A DNA stretch of 60,581 nucleotides. Origin: Synechococcus sp. AG-679-B05 (GTDB taxonomy: Bacteria; Cyanobacteriota; Cyanobacteriia; PCC-6307; Cyanobiaceae). The translations under genes were made by a program, and so were the position numbers. The first letter of the stretch is position 1. Every line of letters starts with the position of its first letter. The DNA lies in NCBI GenBank assembly GCA_003210795.1, contig QCUJ01000006.1, positions 1 through 60,581 on the forward strand, read 5' to 3'. This document shows positions 1 through 8,176 of this stretch, piece by piece. The notes beneath the pieces were generated by a model. That model saw nothing but the letters and a program-made list of their open reading frames with translations, was not told the origin of the DNA and did not search any database.

Positions 1-402
1 GCAGCCTTCATCGCGTCGATTGCGCAGGATGCGCACACCGGCGTCGTTGTCGGAATCGACGCTGGCCGCGGCGGCGTAGCTGCCCATCAGGCCGGAGCCC
101 ATGCCGAGCAGGCCGCCGATCAGGGTCTCCCCCCAGGGGCCGAAGCTGGCGAAGGTGGTCAATGTGGTGATCTTGGTGAATGTCACCCCAGCCAGGAATC
201 CGAACGGCATCAACCAGCGCGCCATGGACTTCTGACGCTTGTCACGGGTGACGTCGGGGCTGAGCAGCTCCACCGAGTTGATTGAATCCCCTTCAGGAGG
301 GATTGCCAGACACTGCATCAGCGGTACGTCGGTGTCCCGCAGTTGCTGCGTCAGCCCTTCGGCTGCCGCGTTGTCGGAGACCACCACCACGCAGACGGGC
401 AT
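1..402 (-). CDS. Conserved membrane protein, 3' end beyond the window
   Basis: An open minus-strand frame runs from an ATG at 402 to the left edge, giving 134 codons without a stop. The start reads MPVCVVVVSDNAAAEG. After about 60 soluble residues there is a hydrophobic stretch (WLMPFGFLAGVTF), then a Gly/Met-rich segment (LIGGLLGMGSGLMGSYAAAA) that looks membrane-embedded, then a polar DSDNDAGVRILRNRRDE tail. I do not recognise the family. It is divergent from serA, whose ATG lies 104 bases away, so the two probably share a promoter region. Function unknown; the open frame and residue pattern make it a likely real gene. Confidence 0.6.
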   Translation of the reverse strand, partial: MPVCVVVVSDNAAAEGLTQQLRDTDVPLMQCLAIPPEGDSINSVELLSPDVTRDKRQKSMARWLMPFGFLAGVTFTKITTLTTFASFGPWGETLIGGLLGMGSGLMGSYAAAASVDSDNDAGVRILRNRRDEGC

Positions 403-506
403 CCATACATATTCAATGGGCTGAATTCTGAACCCTGTCAGCCTGATTAGAGAGGTTGGTTAGTACCGATCTCTACAGTTCCGAAAGGCAGTGCTGCGCC
501 CTTTTG

Positions 507-2093
507 ATGACGAAAGTTCTGGTATCCGATCCGATTGACCAGGCCGGAATCGACATTCTCAGCCAGGTGGCGCAGGTTGATCAACGCCCTGGGCTCTCCC
601 CGGAGGAATTGGTCCAGGTGATCGCTGACTACGACGGACTGATGATCCGCTCGGGAACTCAGGTCACGGCAGAGGTGATCGCGGCGGCGTCGCGTCTCAA
701 AATCATTGGCCGTGCCGGCGTTGGAGTGGACAACGTCGATGTGCCCGCCGCCACCCAGCGCGGTGTTTTGGTAGTGAATTCCCCCGAGGGCAACACCATC
801 GCTGCTGCGGAACATGCCCTGGCGATGATGCTTTCCATCTCCCGTCATGTGCCCCAGGCCCATGCCGGCATGCGTGTCGGGAAATGGGACCGCAAGAAAT
901 ATGTCGGCAACGAGCTTTATAAAAAGACCCTTGGTGTGGTGGGCCTCGGCAAGATCGGATCCCATGTGGCCAAGGTTGCCCGGGCCATGGGGATGGAGGT
1001 GATTGCGTATGACCCGTTCGTCGCCGCAGATCGGGCTCAGCAGATGCAGGTGCGTTTGACCGAGCTGGCTGAGCTATTCCGTACGGCCGATTACGTGACG
1101 CTGCATATCCCACGCACCAAGGACACCGAGAACCTGGTGAATGCAGAGCTGCTGCGCACGATGAAGCCCAGTGCACGGATCGTGAACTGTGCCCGTGGAG
1201 GTGTGGTTGATGAAGCCGCCATCGCTGAAGCGATCGACAAGGGGGTGATCGCTGGTGCCGGTTTGGATGTGTTCGCCAGCGAGCCGCTTGCGGAGGACTC
1301 ACCGCTTCGGGCTGTTGAGCGTGGACTGGTGCTGACTCCGCACCTGGGGGCCTCCACGGAGGAAGCCCAGGAGAACGTTGCCATCGATGTGGCGGAGCAG
1401 ATTCGCGATGTTCTGCTTGGCCTGCCGGCGCGCAGCGCCGTGAATATTCCAGGCCTGAGTGCCGAGATCATGGAGCGGCTGAAACCGCACCTCCAGCTGG
1501 CGGAGACCGTGGGCGGGTTGCTGAGCCAGCTGGCCGGTGGTCAGGTTCAGGAGCTGGAACTGCGTTTACAAGGTGAGTTCGCCAGCCATCCCTCCCAGCC
1601 GCTGCTGATTGCTTCGCTGAAAGGTCTGCTCGGGGCTGTTCTCGGGGACAGCATCAATTTCGTCAACGCTTCTCTGGAGGCCAAGGCCCGTGGCATTAGG
1701 GTGGTCGAGGTGAAGGATGAAGCCAGCCGTGATTTCACCGGTGGTTCGCTGCAGCTGATCAGCCGCGGTGATCAGGGCAGCCGCAGCGTGACCGGTGCTG
1801 TTTTTGCTGATGGTGAACTGCGCATCACCAGCATCGATGCCTACCCGGTGAACGTGACCCCAAGTAGTCACATGCTGTTCACCCGTCACCGCGACATGCC
1901 TGGGATCATCGGCAAGCTGGGGTCGCTGCTGGGCGAGCACAACGTCAACATCGCCTCGATGCAGGTGGGTCGCAAGATCGTCCGAGGTGATGCGGTGATG
2001 GTGCTGAGCATTGATGATCCCGTTCCTGCGGCTCTGCTGGAAGCGCTGACGGCAATCGATGGCATTCAGGAAGCGCATCCGGTCACCCTTTGA
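507..2093 (+). CDS. serA: D-3-phosphoglycerate dehydrogenase
   Basis: Catalyses the NAD-dependent oxidation of 3-phosphoglycerate, the first step of serine synthesis, in the cytoplasm. The 528-residue product begins MTKVLVSDPIDQAG. An in-frame ATG 51 bases upstream exists, but its 17 extra residues do not resemble the family. It has the D-2-hydroxyacid dehydrogenase fold with the nucleotide-binding motif GVVGLGKIGSHVA, the GGVVDEAAIAEAI segment and the catalytic-His region PHLGASTEEAQ. A long intervening domain and a C-terminal ACT domain (RHRDMPGIIGKLGSLLGEHN) follow, the long cyanobacterial form; ACT domains usually bind regulatory serine. The stop overlaps the start of prmA, so the two are probably cotranscribed. 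Confidence 0.96.
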   Translation: MTKVLVSDPIDQAGIDILSQVAQVDQRPGLSPEELVQVIADYDGLMIRSGTQVTAEVIAAASRLKIIGRAGVGVDNVDVPAATQRGVLVVNSPEGNTIAAAEHALAMMLSISRHVPQAHAGMRVGKWDRKKYVGNELYKKTLGVVGLGKIGSHVAKVARAMGMEVIAYDPFVAADRAQQMQVRLTELAELFRTADYVTLHIPRTKDTENLVNAELLRTMKPSARIVNCARGGVVDEAAIAEAIDKGVIAGAGLDVFASEPLAEDSPLRAVERGLVLTPHLGASTEEAQENVAIDVAEQIRDVLLGLPARSAVNIPGLSAEIMERLKPHLQLAETVGGLLSQLAGGQVQELELRLQGEFASHPSQPLLIASLKGLLGAVLGDSINFVNASLEAKARGIRVVEVKDEASRDFTGGSLQLISRGDQGSRSVTGAVFADGELRITSIDAYPVNVTPSSHMLFTRHRDMPGIIGKLGSLLGEHNVNIASMQVGRKIVRGDAVMVLSIDDPVPAALLEALTAIDGIQEAHPVTL

Positions 2094-2980
2094 TGTGGTG
2101 GCGTCTGACGATGGGCTGCCTTCCTGAACTGGAGGAGTCGCTTGTCTGGAAATTGAATGATCTGGGGTTGCATCGCCATGCCGTGCAGCACTCTCCGGAG
2201 ACCCCCGATTGCAAGCAGCTGCTGCTCTGGCTCCCAAAGTCTGAGTGGCCAGACGCTGAACGCCGCCAGTTGCTGGCCAGTCTCGCTCCCATGGCACAGC
2301 CGTTCGGCCTCACTCTGCCGGAGGGGCGCTGGGATGACGTTGCCGATGAAGACTGGAGCCTGAGCTGGAAGCAGCACTGGCAACCGGATCCTGTTGGCAA
2401 CGGATTCCTGATCTTGCCGGCCTGGCTTGAGGTCCCTGTGGAGCATGCCGATCGCCTGGTGATCCGGATGGATCCCGGGAGTGCTTTCGGCACCGGCAGC
2501 CATCCCACCACGCGCCTCTGTCTTGAGGCCTTGGAGATGTCTCCGCCCGAAGGGAGCCTTGTGGCCGATCTGGGTTGCGGCAGTGGGGTGCTGGGGCTCG
2601 CGGCCCTTGGTTTGGGAGCTCAGGCCGTGGTTGCGGCAGATACAGACTCTCTTGCTGTTCGGGCCACGACCGACAATCGCAGCCTTAATCAGCATGACGA
2701 GGCACAGCTGGCGGTGGCTCTGGGTTCGGTTGAGACCTTGCAGGGCTTGCTTGCGGGGCGTCGGGCTGACCTGCTGCTCTGCAACATCCTGGCGCCGGTG
2801 ATCGAAGCCCTGGCGCCGAGCTTTGAATCGCTTTTGGCCAAGGAGGGTCGAGCGCTTCTGAGCGGGCTTCTGGTGGACCAGGCACCCCGCTTGAAACAGG
2901 TGCTTGGTGAACTGGGTTGGACGGTGACGTTGTCAGCAGAACAAGGCCGCTGGGGCTTGCTGGAAATCCGTCGGGCCTGA
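2093..2980 (+). CDS. prmA: Ribosomal protein L11 methyltransferase
   Basis: Class I SAM-dependent methyltransferase that trimethylates ribosomal protein L11. The SAM-binding motif VADLGCGSGVLGLAALGLGA is clear, preceded by the family sequence DPGSAFGTGSHPTTRLCLEAL and followed by the catalytic NILAPVIEAL motif. The ATG at 2093 overlaps the serA TGA by one base. The length of 295 residues is normal. An upstream TTG three bases earlier is in frame but not needed. Confidence 0.94.
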   Translation: MWWRLTMGCLPELEESLVWKLNDLGLHRHAVQHSPETPDCKQLLLWLPKSEWPDAERRQLLASLAPMAQPFGLTLPEGRWDDVADEDWSLSWKQHWQPDPVGNGFLILPAWLEVPVEHADRLVIRMDPGSAFGTGSHPTTRLCLEALEMSPPEGSLVADLGCGSGVLGLAALGLGAQAVVAADTDSLAVRATTDNRSLNQHDEAQLAVALGSVETLQGLLAGRRADLLLCNILAPVIEALAPSFESLLAKEGRALLSGLLVDQAPRLKQVLGELGWTVTLSAEQGRWGLLEIRRA

Positions 2981-3135
2981 GCAGGCTTGTTTATAAGCCG
3001 GGCTTATCGGTGGGGGGCTATTGATTGGGCTTGGCGTCCAAAGTGGCCAATAAGGCCTCAAAAGCTCGTTATCTGAGTTACAAATGTTCTGTTCTGCAGA
3101 GACGCTCGCCGTCCCCTGCACGTATTCACCAAGTC

Positions 3136-3435
3136 ATGGCTTCCTACAAGGTCACTCTGGTTTCTGAAAGCGAGGGTCTGAACAAGACCATTGAGGTGCC
3201 AGACGACCAGTACATCCTCGACGCTGCTGAAGAGCAGGGCATCGACCTGCCCTACTCCTGCCGAGCCGGTGCTTGCTCCACCTGCGCTGGCAAGGTCACC
3301 GCTGGCAGCGTGGACCAGTCCGACCAGAGCTTCCTGGACGACGATCAGATCGAAGCGGGCTTCGTGCTCACCTGCGTGGCCTATCCCACCTCCGATTGCA
3401 CCATTAGCACCCACGCCGAGGAAGAGCTCTATTGA
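3136..3435 (+). CDS. petF: [2Fe-2S] plant-type ferredoxin
   Basis: Soluble electron carrier that takes electrons from photosystem I and passes them to FNR and other reductases. The 99-residue product has the plant-type cluster ligands C42, C47, C50 (CRAGACSTC) and C80 (VLTCVAYP), and the typical acidic C-terminus. The start [11 protein letters not shown] is the family start; the longer frame upstream from 3025 has no family similarity. About 155 bases separate it from prmA and a strong terminator hairpin follows at once, so it is probably a monocistronic, highly expressed gene. Confidence 0.96.
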   Translation: MASYKVTLVSESEGLNKTIEVPDDQYILDAAEEQGIDLPYSCRAGACSTCAGKVTAGSVDQSDQSFLDDDQIEAGFVLTCVAYPTSDCTISTHAEEELY

Positions 3436-3463
3436 GCTTTGGCTGATTGCAGCATGTGTCCTG

Positions 3464-3488
3464 GCCACCCCTGCGGGGGTGGTTTTTT
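3464..3488 (+). terminator. Rho-independent terminator of petF
   Basis: A GC-rich stem (CCACCCC pairing with GGGGTGG around a short loop) is followed by six T. It starts about 30 bases after the petF stop. Confidence 0.85.
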
Positions 3489-3532
3489 ATGGTCTTGCGA
3501 TCCTTAAAGCTCACAGAGCCTCCTCCCGCATC

Positions 3533-3919
3533 GTGAGCCGTCCTGAAGTCAAGGCATTGCTGGAGACCGGCAGCATTCACACCAGTCCTGGCGGCCAGTA
3601 CAGCTTCCGCGTTGTCGGGCCCTGTTGCCGCCTTTTTGATCGCGAGGAACTCCCTTGGCCTTGCTGCCGTCTCGCATGGAGAAGCAAGGAGCCCAGCTGG
3701 CGCAGGGTGGGTCGGCGTTTTGTTGCCGACCTTGCAGCGCGCCGTTGTCCCTCTTACGCCGTTGAGCTTCTGCAGCCCGGCTCGCGGCCGACAGCAACCG
3801 TGCTCACCTTGTTTCCGGTTCATCTCAGTCGTGAGATGCAGGAATGGTGGTACAGCCGCCACCCCAGTTCGATGCTTGAGGCCCATTGGCAACCCCAACA
3901 AAAAACTCCGGCAGCTTGA
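3533..3919 (+). CDS. Conserved hypothetical protein, Cys/Trp/Arg rich
   Basis: A 128-residue product if started at GTG 3533 (SRPEVKALLETGSIHTSPGG). It is rich in Arg, Trp and Cys (VVGPCCRLFD, LPWPCCRLAW) and ends EAHWQPQQKTPAA. I do not recognise the family. The frame stays open upstream through the petF terminator and back into petF, and the upstream part reads like a membrane helix (LWLIAACVLATPAGVVFYGL). No good start codon exists there, so the true start is uncertain. Function unknown. Confidence 0.55.
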   Translation: MSRPEVKALLETGSIHTSPGGQYSFRVVGPCCRLFDREELPWPCCRLAWRSKEPSWRRVGRRFVADLAARRCPSYAVELLQPGSRPTATVLTLFPVHLSREMQEWWYSRHPSSMLEAHWQPQQKTPAA

Positions 3920-3932
3920 AGCCACCGGAGTT
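3897..3932 (-). terminator. Minus-strand terminator
   Basis: An 8-bp stem, AACTCCGG (3904-3911) with CCGGAGTT (3925-3932), is followed on the minus strand by a T run. It overlaps the 3' end of the plus-strand gene ending at 3919. It implies a minus-strand transcript from the 3.94-4.27 kb gap. Confidence 0.6.
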
Positions 3933-4274
3933 GGCGTGCACTGAGTTGATGATGCTCGATCAGCAGTAGATCTTGCCGGTACAGCAGGGCTGATCCCTTG
4001 CCTTGTCAAGAGTGGCAAGGCTGAATGGTGATCATGTTCTAGGACGTCAACCACTCAACACAGAGGCCTTGCAGAGGCGTGTTGAGAGAGACGACTTCAG
4101 GAGCGCATCAGAAAAAAGCGGCAGGTATGCCCACCATCAAGCAACGAAGGAGATGCGTCGACGATGCTGTTCGTGCAAGCCCAGCCACCATCTTCAGAAG
4201 GGCTAGGCAACTGTGGACGTCGTTAACGACCTGTTGTTTATCAAAACCCCAGGCCACATCCTGAAGGCAGCGAG
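3933..4274. other. Gap with a probable unannotated minus-strand transcript
   Basis: No conventional gene is visible. A 7-bp inverted repeat (CCTTGCC/GGCAAGG) lies at about 3999-4021. On the minus strand a short open frame ends KARDQPCCTGKIYC, just upstream of the minus-strand terminator, but it has no ATG, GTG or TTG start. It could be a small RNA or a tiny peptide with an unusual start. Confidence 0.3.
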
Positions 4275-4520
4275 ATGTGCCTAACGATGAAAATGCTTCT
4301 GACGGTTACATCCTTGATGCTCACCGCCCTGTCAGTTGTGGCCAGTGATTCCGGGCAAGGGGTTTTTCTGCCCATGCGGGAATTCGACCGCAGGATGGAT
4401 AACGCTCACGCCAGCTGTGCTTCCAAGGACTTGGAATTTTCCTTTGGGTTTTACGACTGCCTGGATAAGGAGATGGAAGGGATCTATCTCGACAGCAGCA
4501 CCGTCCGCTCACGCCATTGA
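4275..4520 (+). CDS. Small secreted hypothetical protein
   Basis: An 81-residue product (or 77 from the second ATG at 4287) with an N-terminal signal peptide: MKMLLTV, then a hydrophobic core, then a likely cleavage after VVASDSG. The mature part has two Cys (HASCASKD and YDCLDKE), which could form a disulfide in the periplasm. GAAGG lies about 7 bases before the 4275 ATG, which supports that start. No family recognised. Confidence 0.6.
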   Translation: MCLTMKMLLTVTSLMLTALSVVASDSGQGVFLPMREFDRRMDNAHASCASKDLEFSFGFYDCLDKEMEGIYLDSSTVRSRH

Positions 4521-4887
4521 ACCGTCACAAAAAAAGGTGTTCCCTCAAACACCCCATCGTCTCGACGCATGACCCCCTTTGCGGGAACCGCGCGGTTCAG
4601 AGCGCTACAGGAATTGCTTGCTCATCGTTGCCGTGACGACCAAAGAACGGCTGGATTTGAACCCAAAAAAAGGAAGGCCCCCTCAGGCCTTCCAGGTTCG
4701 ACGCATTCACCCTCTTTCCAAGGGCTGTAACGAACGATAACAAAAGGCATTATTGCTCGCAACTCTGGCCCTGATACATGTAACTGGCAGCCCTCATGCG
4801 ATCGCACCACTTGGTCTCCCCTCGCCCAGCTCTCGGGCGCATCCGAGGGGCCGTTATGGTCCTAGTGAACTTATGTAAAGCATTCCT
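4521..4887. other. Gap containing a minus-strand transcript end
   Basis: No clear CDS. On the minus strand a terminator at 4664-4693 marks the end of a transcript starting somewhere in 4700-4890. The only short minus-strand frame with an ATG there is 15 codons (MRAASYMYQGQSCEQ). It is either a tiny peptide or chance, so a small RNA is equally possible. Confidence 0.3.
4664..4693 (-). terminator. Minus-strand terminator
   Basis: A perfect 8-bp stem, GGAAGGCC (4672-4679) with GGCCTTCC (4686-4693), has an eight-base T run on the minus strand. No recognised gene lies directly upstream of it on that strand. Confidence 0.7.
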
Positions 4888-4986
4888 ATGGCGTTCTCCA
4901 CCCAGGACCTGCTCGTTCTCTTCGGCAGCTTCGGCATGGCTCTCTTCGCCCTGAACATTTACAAGATCAATACGGCTCGGGGATGA
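4888..4986 (+). CDS. 32-residue single-helix membrane peptide
   Basis: The frame MAFSTQDLLVLFGSFGMALF continues to a polar end (NIYKINTARG). It is one hydrophobic helix with a positively charged tail, the size and shape of the small subunits found in thylakoid complexes. I could not match it to PetG/L/M/N, PsaI/J/M/X or a Psb subunit, so no symbol is given. The TGA at 4984 overlaps a possible ATG of the next frame (ATGA). Confidence 0.55.
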   Translation: MAFSTQDLLVLFGSFGMALFALNIYKINTARG

Positions 4987-5198
4987 GCTTCGCTATTGAA
5001 CTTTTGATCGCAGCGGCAGAGATCGCCATTGCGCTTCTAATGGCAACGTCACTGCCAGGTCCAGTTCCGCCCATCGGCGGTAGGCCTCCACTGGGGCGCA
5101 CAATCAGGGCACACAAAAGGCCCTCCCGAAGGAGAGCCAGAACAGCAGTCCTGTCAGTGACTGCGGTCGGTTTGTGTAAGCCTTTCGATCAGAAATAG
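4983..5198 (+). CDS. Possible short membrane protein
   Basis: The 71-codon frame overlaps the preceding 32-residue peptide gene by ATGA and starts with a plausible helix (MSFAIELLIAAAEIAIALLM). The rest is Pro/Arg-rich and runs across the psbV terminator and into the psbV 3' end on the other strand. That makes the C-terminal half suspect. It may be a short real peptide, or chance. Confidence 0.25.
   Translation: MSFAIELLIAAAEIAIALLMATSLPGPVPPIGGRPPLGRTIRAHKRPSRRRARTAVLSVTAVGLCKPFDQK
5115..5138 (-). terminator. Terminator of psbV
   Basis: Minus-strand stem GGCTCTCC/GGAGGGCC with a TTCG loop, followed by TTTT, about 50 bases past the psbV stop. Confidence 0.75.
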
Positions 5199-5701
5199 AT
5201 CTTGCCGCCTCCCCAGGCCGTTCCCTGCACTTTGGGGGCCACGAGGATGTATCCGGCCATCAGCCGTAACTCTTCGTCGGTGAGATCTCGCATGGCTGGA
5301 TACAGCTCGGCGTCGCGCATGCTTGGGTGCAGGTCAGCAATGCTGTATTCGCCGTCGTAGGAGGTGGGATCCCTCATGTAATCCACCAGAGCGTCGACGT
5401 TGTCACGCGCCGGTGTGGCCAAGGCCAGGGTCTCAGGGTCCAATCCCACGTTGTGGTTGGTTTTGGTGATACCACCGGCATGGCAGGTGCCGCAGCTGGT
5501 GTTGAACACCTTGCGACCGGTATTGAATTCCTGTTCGCTGAAGGTGACCTGAATCCCTTCAGGATCCGCTGGAACCGTGAGGGTCTCCGCGTCCCAACTG
5601 GCTGCATCAGCCTGGGAGGTGAACACCAGCCCAATCAAAACGGGAACCAGGATCAGAAGCCCCTTCAGGGACCGCTGTAGATACGAAAGAAGAGAGGCCA
5701 T
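5189..5701 (-). CDS. psbV: Photosystem II cytochrome c550
   Basis: Extrinsic lumenal subunit of photosystem II that stabilises the oxygen-evolving Mn cluster. The ATG at 5701 gives 170 residues (MASLLSYLQRSLKGLL), with a signal peptide ending near SQADAASWD. The c-type haem site is C70-G-T-C73-H74. The end GGGKIYF matches the family. An upstream start would add 12 residues before the signal peptide and is unlikely. A good terminator follows. Confidence 0.93.
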   Translation of the reverse strand: MASLLSYLQRSLKGLLILVPVLIGLVFTSQADAASWDAETLTVPADPEGIQVTFSEQEFNTGRKVFNTSCGTCHAGGITKTNHNVGLDPETLALATPARDNVDALVDYMRDPTSYDGEYSIADLHPSMRDAELYPAMRDLTDEELRLMAGYILVAPKVQGTAWGGGKIYF

Positions 5702-5775
5702 GAAGGATGCCAGGGGGTTGACGCACAAACCGCACAAGCTCTTGTATCACGGCAGACCGGCCGTCCGTGGGCGAA

Positions 5776-6735
5776 TCACGAACTATTGCAGCGGGGCTTT
5801 ACGTCGAGGCTGAGAAAGTCTTTGGCCAGAACGGTGTTGGGAAAGATTGCCTGGGCCTCCTGAAGCAGGTCGTTGGGGGTCACTGAATTTCCTGGAACGT
5901 AACGCGGGCTCAGATGCGTCAGCACCAGTTGGCCAACCCCTGCTTCCGCTGCGGTCTGGGCTGCCATGGTGCTGGTGGAATGCTGTTTTTGAAACGCCAT
6001 CTCCGATTCGGCGTGCGCGAAGGTTGATTCGTGGATCAGCAGGTCGGCTCCTCGGGCCAATTCCACGGCCGCCTCGCTGAAGACGGTGTCGGTGCAATAC
6101 ACAACACTCACGCCGGGTCGCTCCGGGCCGCAGAGGGTGGTGCCATCGATCGTGCGACCGTCCGAGAGGGTGACGGTCTCGCCGCGTTTGAGCTGGGCGT
6201 ACACCGGCCCTGGTGGGATCTCAAGGGCCCGGGCCTGGTCGATATCGAATCGCCCGGCCAGGGGCTTCTGCTCCACGCGATAGGCGTAGGCCGGCACCCG
6301 ATGGGTGAGAGGCGTGCAGCGAACGATCAGGTCGGCGTCCTCAAACACCACACTGCCCTGCTCGGCGGCGGGCCGCACCCGGTGCACCTGCAGGGGATAG
6401 CCAATGCGGGTAGAGCTGTTGGCCAGGGCCCCCTTCAGGAAGCTTTCCAGGGGGTCAGGCCCATAGAGGTCGATGCCCTCGTTGCTGTTTCCGGCCAGTC
6501 CGAGGCTGGCGAGAAGACCCGGCAGGCCAAACACATGGTCGCCATGCATGTGGGTGATGAACACCCGCCTCAGCTGTGACAAGCGCAGATCGCTGCGTAG
6601 GAACTGATGCTGCGTGCCTTCGCCGCAGTCGAACAGCCACATCTCCGAGCGTTGCGGCAGCCGCAGTGCCACGGCTGAAACGTTGCGAGCCCTGGTGGGT
6701 ACGCCGGAGCTGGTTCCGAGAAAGGTGACCTGCAA
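5776..6735 (-). CDS. rnz: Ribonuclease Z
   Basis: Metallo-beta-lactamase-fold endonuclease that trims tRNA 3' trailers. It has 319 residues, normal for the family. The zinc-binding motif is H62-M-H64-G-D66-H67, with later ligands in CTDTVF and LTHLSPRY. It is separated from psbV by about 75 bases on the same strand and is divergent from the SpoIID-like gene at 6757. Confidence 0.94.
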   Translation of the reverse strand: MQVTFLGTSSGVPTRARNVSAVALRLPQRSEMWLFDCGEGTQHQFLRSDLRLSQLRRVFITHMHGDHVFGLPGLLASLGLAGNSNEGIDLYGPDPLESFLKGALANSSTRIGYPLQVHRVRPAAEQGSVVFEDADLIVRCTPLTHRVPAYAYRVEQKPLAGRFDIDQARALEIPPGPVYAQLKRGETVTLSDGRTIDGTTLCGPERPGVSVVYCTDTVFSEAAVELARGADLLIHESTFAHAESEMAFQKQHSTSTMAAQTAAEAGVGQLVLTHLSPRYVPGNSVTPNDLLQEAQAIFPNTVLAKDFLSLDVKPRCNSS

Positions 6736-6756
6736 GGCCGCTGATCCTCAGTCGTC

Positions 6757-8163
6757 ATGCTGCCATCTAGCTGGCCCTGGACATGCGGGCCACACTGGGT
6801 GACGTTCTGGTGTTGTGTGCGTTTCGCTCCGGTTCTGGTTCTGGGGGCATGTTCGGCCTTCAGCGTGATCTTTCCCGCTGCCGCCGTACCGCTGGGGAGA
6901 GAGCCCCAGATGCGGGTGCTGGTGCAGGAATCGTCACGGCTTTCCCTGCGATCCGATGGGGATCGGCTTCTCCAAGTGAATGGTCTTCCCGGAGGCAGAC
7001 GCCAGCTGCGTCGGATGACAGTTCAGCTAAAGGCTGGCCGGCTGAATATTGATCTGGATGGCCGGCGCCATTCGCTCCCGATCATCAGTGAGCTTCGGAT
7101 CACGAACCAGGATCCCCGAGGCATCTGGCTGGGGCCGAGGCGTTATCGCGGCGTGCTTCACCTCAGTGCTGCGGGGGGGACTCTGCGCGCGATCAACCAT
7201 CTCGGTATTGAAAGTTATCTGCCCAGCGTGGTGGGAAGCGAGATGCCTCACCGGTGGCCACTGGCAGCCCTGCAGGCCCAGTCAGTCGCTGCGCGCACCT
7301 ATGCACTTCGCAAGCGCAACCGAGGTGGGCCATGGGATGTGAAAGCCACCATCGCCAGCCAGGTGTACAAGGGCGTGGAGTCGGAAACCCCCAGCACGTT
7401 GAAGGCGGTTGCCAGCACCCGCTCGCTGGTGTTGGTGCATGGAGGGAAGCTGATCAATGCGGTGTTCCACAGCAGTTCCGGGGGCGCCACCGAGGCCAGC
7501 GGCATGGTGTGGCGTCAGCAGTTGCCCTATCTGGTGAGCGTGCCGGACCATGATCAGCACAGCCCCATGCATCGCTGGCAGCAGCGTTTCGATCCGGTGG
7601 GTCTGCGTCAACGACTGCCGGAGACCGGTGGGGTGGATGCGGTGCAGGTGCTGAGCCGTTCCAGCAGCGGTCGGGTGCGCCAGGCGCGATTGCAGGGACC
7701 CAGGGGCTCGCTGATGCTCACGGGTGCGGACCTGCGCAGTCGACTTGGACTCAAAAGCACCCTGGTTGAGTTCGAGATGGTGCCAGCGAGATCAACTTCC
7801 GCTCTGGCAACGGCATTTCCAGTGACACCGCAACGGAAGGCATCACGGATTCATCAGCTCACGGCATCGGTGCGGGGGAGCAGGCGTAACAGCTCATTTC
7901 TGGTCGCGCCGCCCCCGCCGCTGCGACGGGGGATGCAATCCGGTCGATCCGTTGCGGGTTTGCAGCTGCTGGTGCGCGGCCAGGGCTATGGCCATGGGGT
8001 TGGCATGAGCCAGTGGGGGGCCCATGGTCTAGCCCAGCGGGGCGCGGATTTTCGCTCCATCCTTCGCCATTACTACCGCGGTGCAGATGTGATGCCTTAT
8101 CGGCCTTTCCACGATCCAACCCTGGCGCAGGCAGCCCCATCCGAGCCACGTTGGAGGGGTTGA
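6757..8163 (+). CDS. SpoIID/LytB-domain protein
   Basis: 468 residues. The N-terminus has a hydrophobic segment (FAPVLVLGACSAFSVIF) typical of a signal peptide. The body matches the SpoIID/LytB family, whose members act on peptidoglycan: IESYLPSVVGSEMP, WPLAALQAQSVAARTYAL and near the end GQGYGHGVGMSQWGAHGLA. In cyanobacteria the role is presumably cell-wall remodelling in the periplasm. The start is uncertain; GTG at 6799 gives a more usual signal peptide. The next gene starts about 14 bases after the stop. Confidence 0.85.
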   Translation: MLPSSWPWTCGPHWVTFWCCVRFAPVLVLGACSAFSVIFPAAAVPLGREPQMRVLVQESSRLSLRSDGDRLLQVNGLPGGRRQLRRMTVQLKAGRLNIDLDGRRHSLPIISELRITNQDPRGIWLGPRRYRGVLHLSAAGGTLRAINHLGIESYLPSVVGSEMPHRWPLAALQAQSVAARTYALRKRNRGGPWDVKATIASQVYKGVESETPSTLKAVASTRSLVLVHGGKLINAVFHSSSGGATEASGMVWRQQLPYLVSVPDHDQHSPMHRWQQRFDPVGLRQRLPETGGVDAVQVLSRSSSGRVRQARLQGPRGSLMLTGADLRSRLGLKSTLVEFEMVPARSTSALATAFPVTPQRKASRIHQLTASVRGSRRNSSFLVAPPPPLRRGMQSGRSVAGLQLLVRGQGYGHGVGMSQWGAHGLAQRGADFRSILRHYYRGADVMPYRPFHDPTLAQAAPSEPRWRG

Positions 8164-8176
8164 TGCGGCTGCGCCG

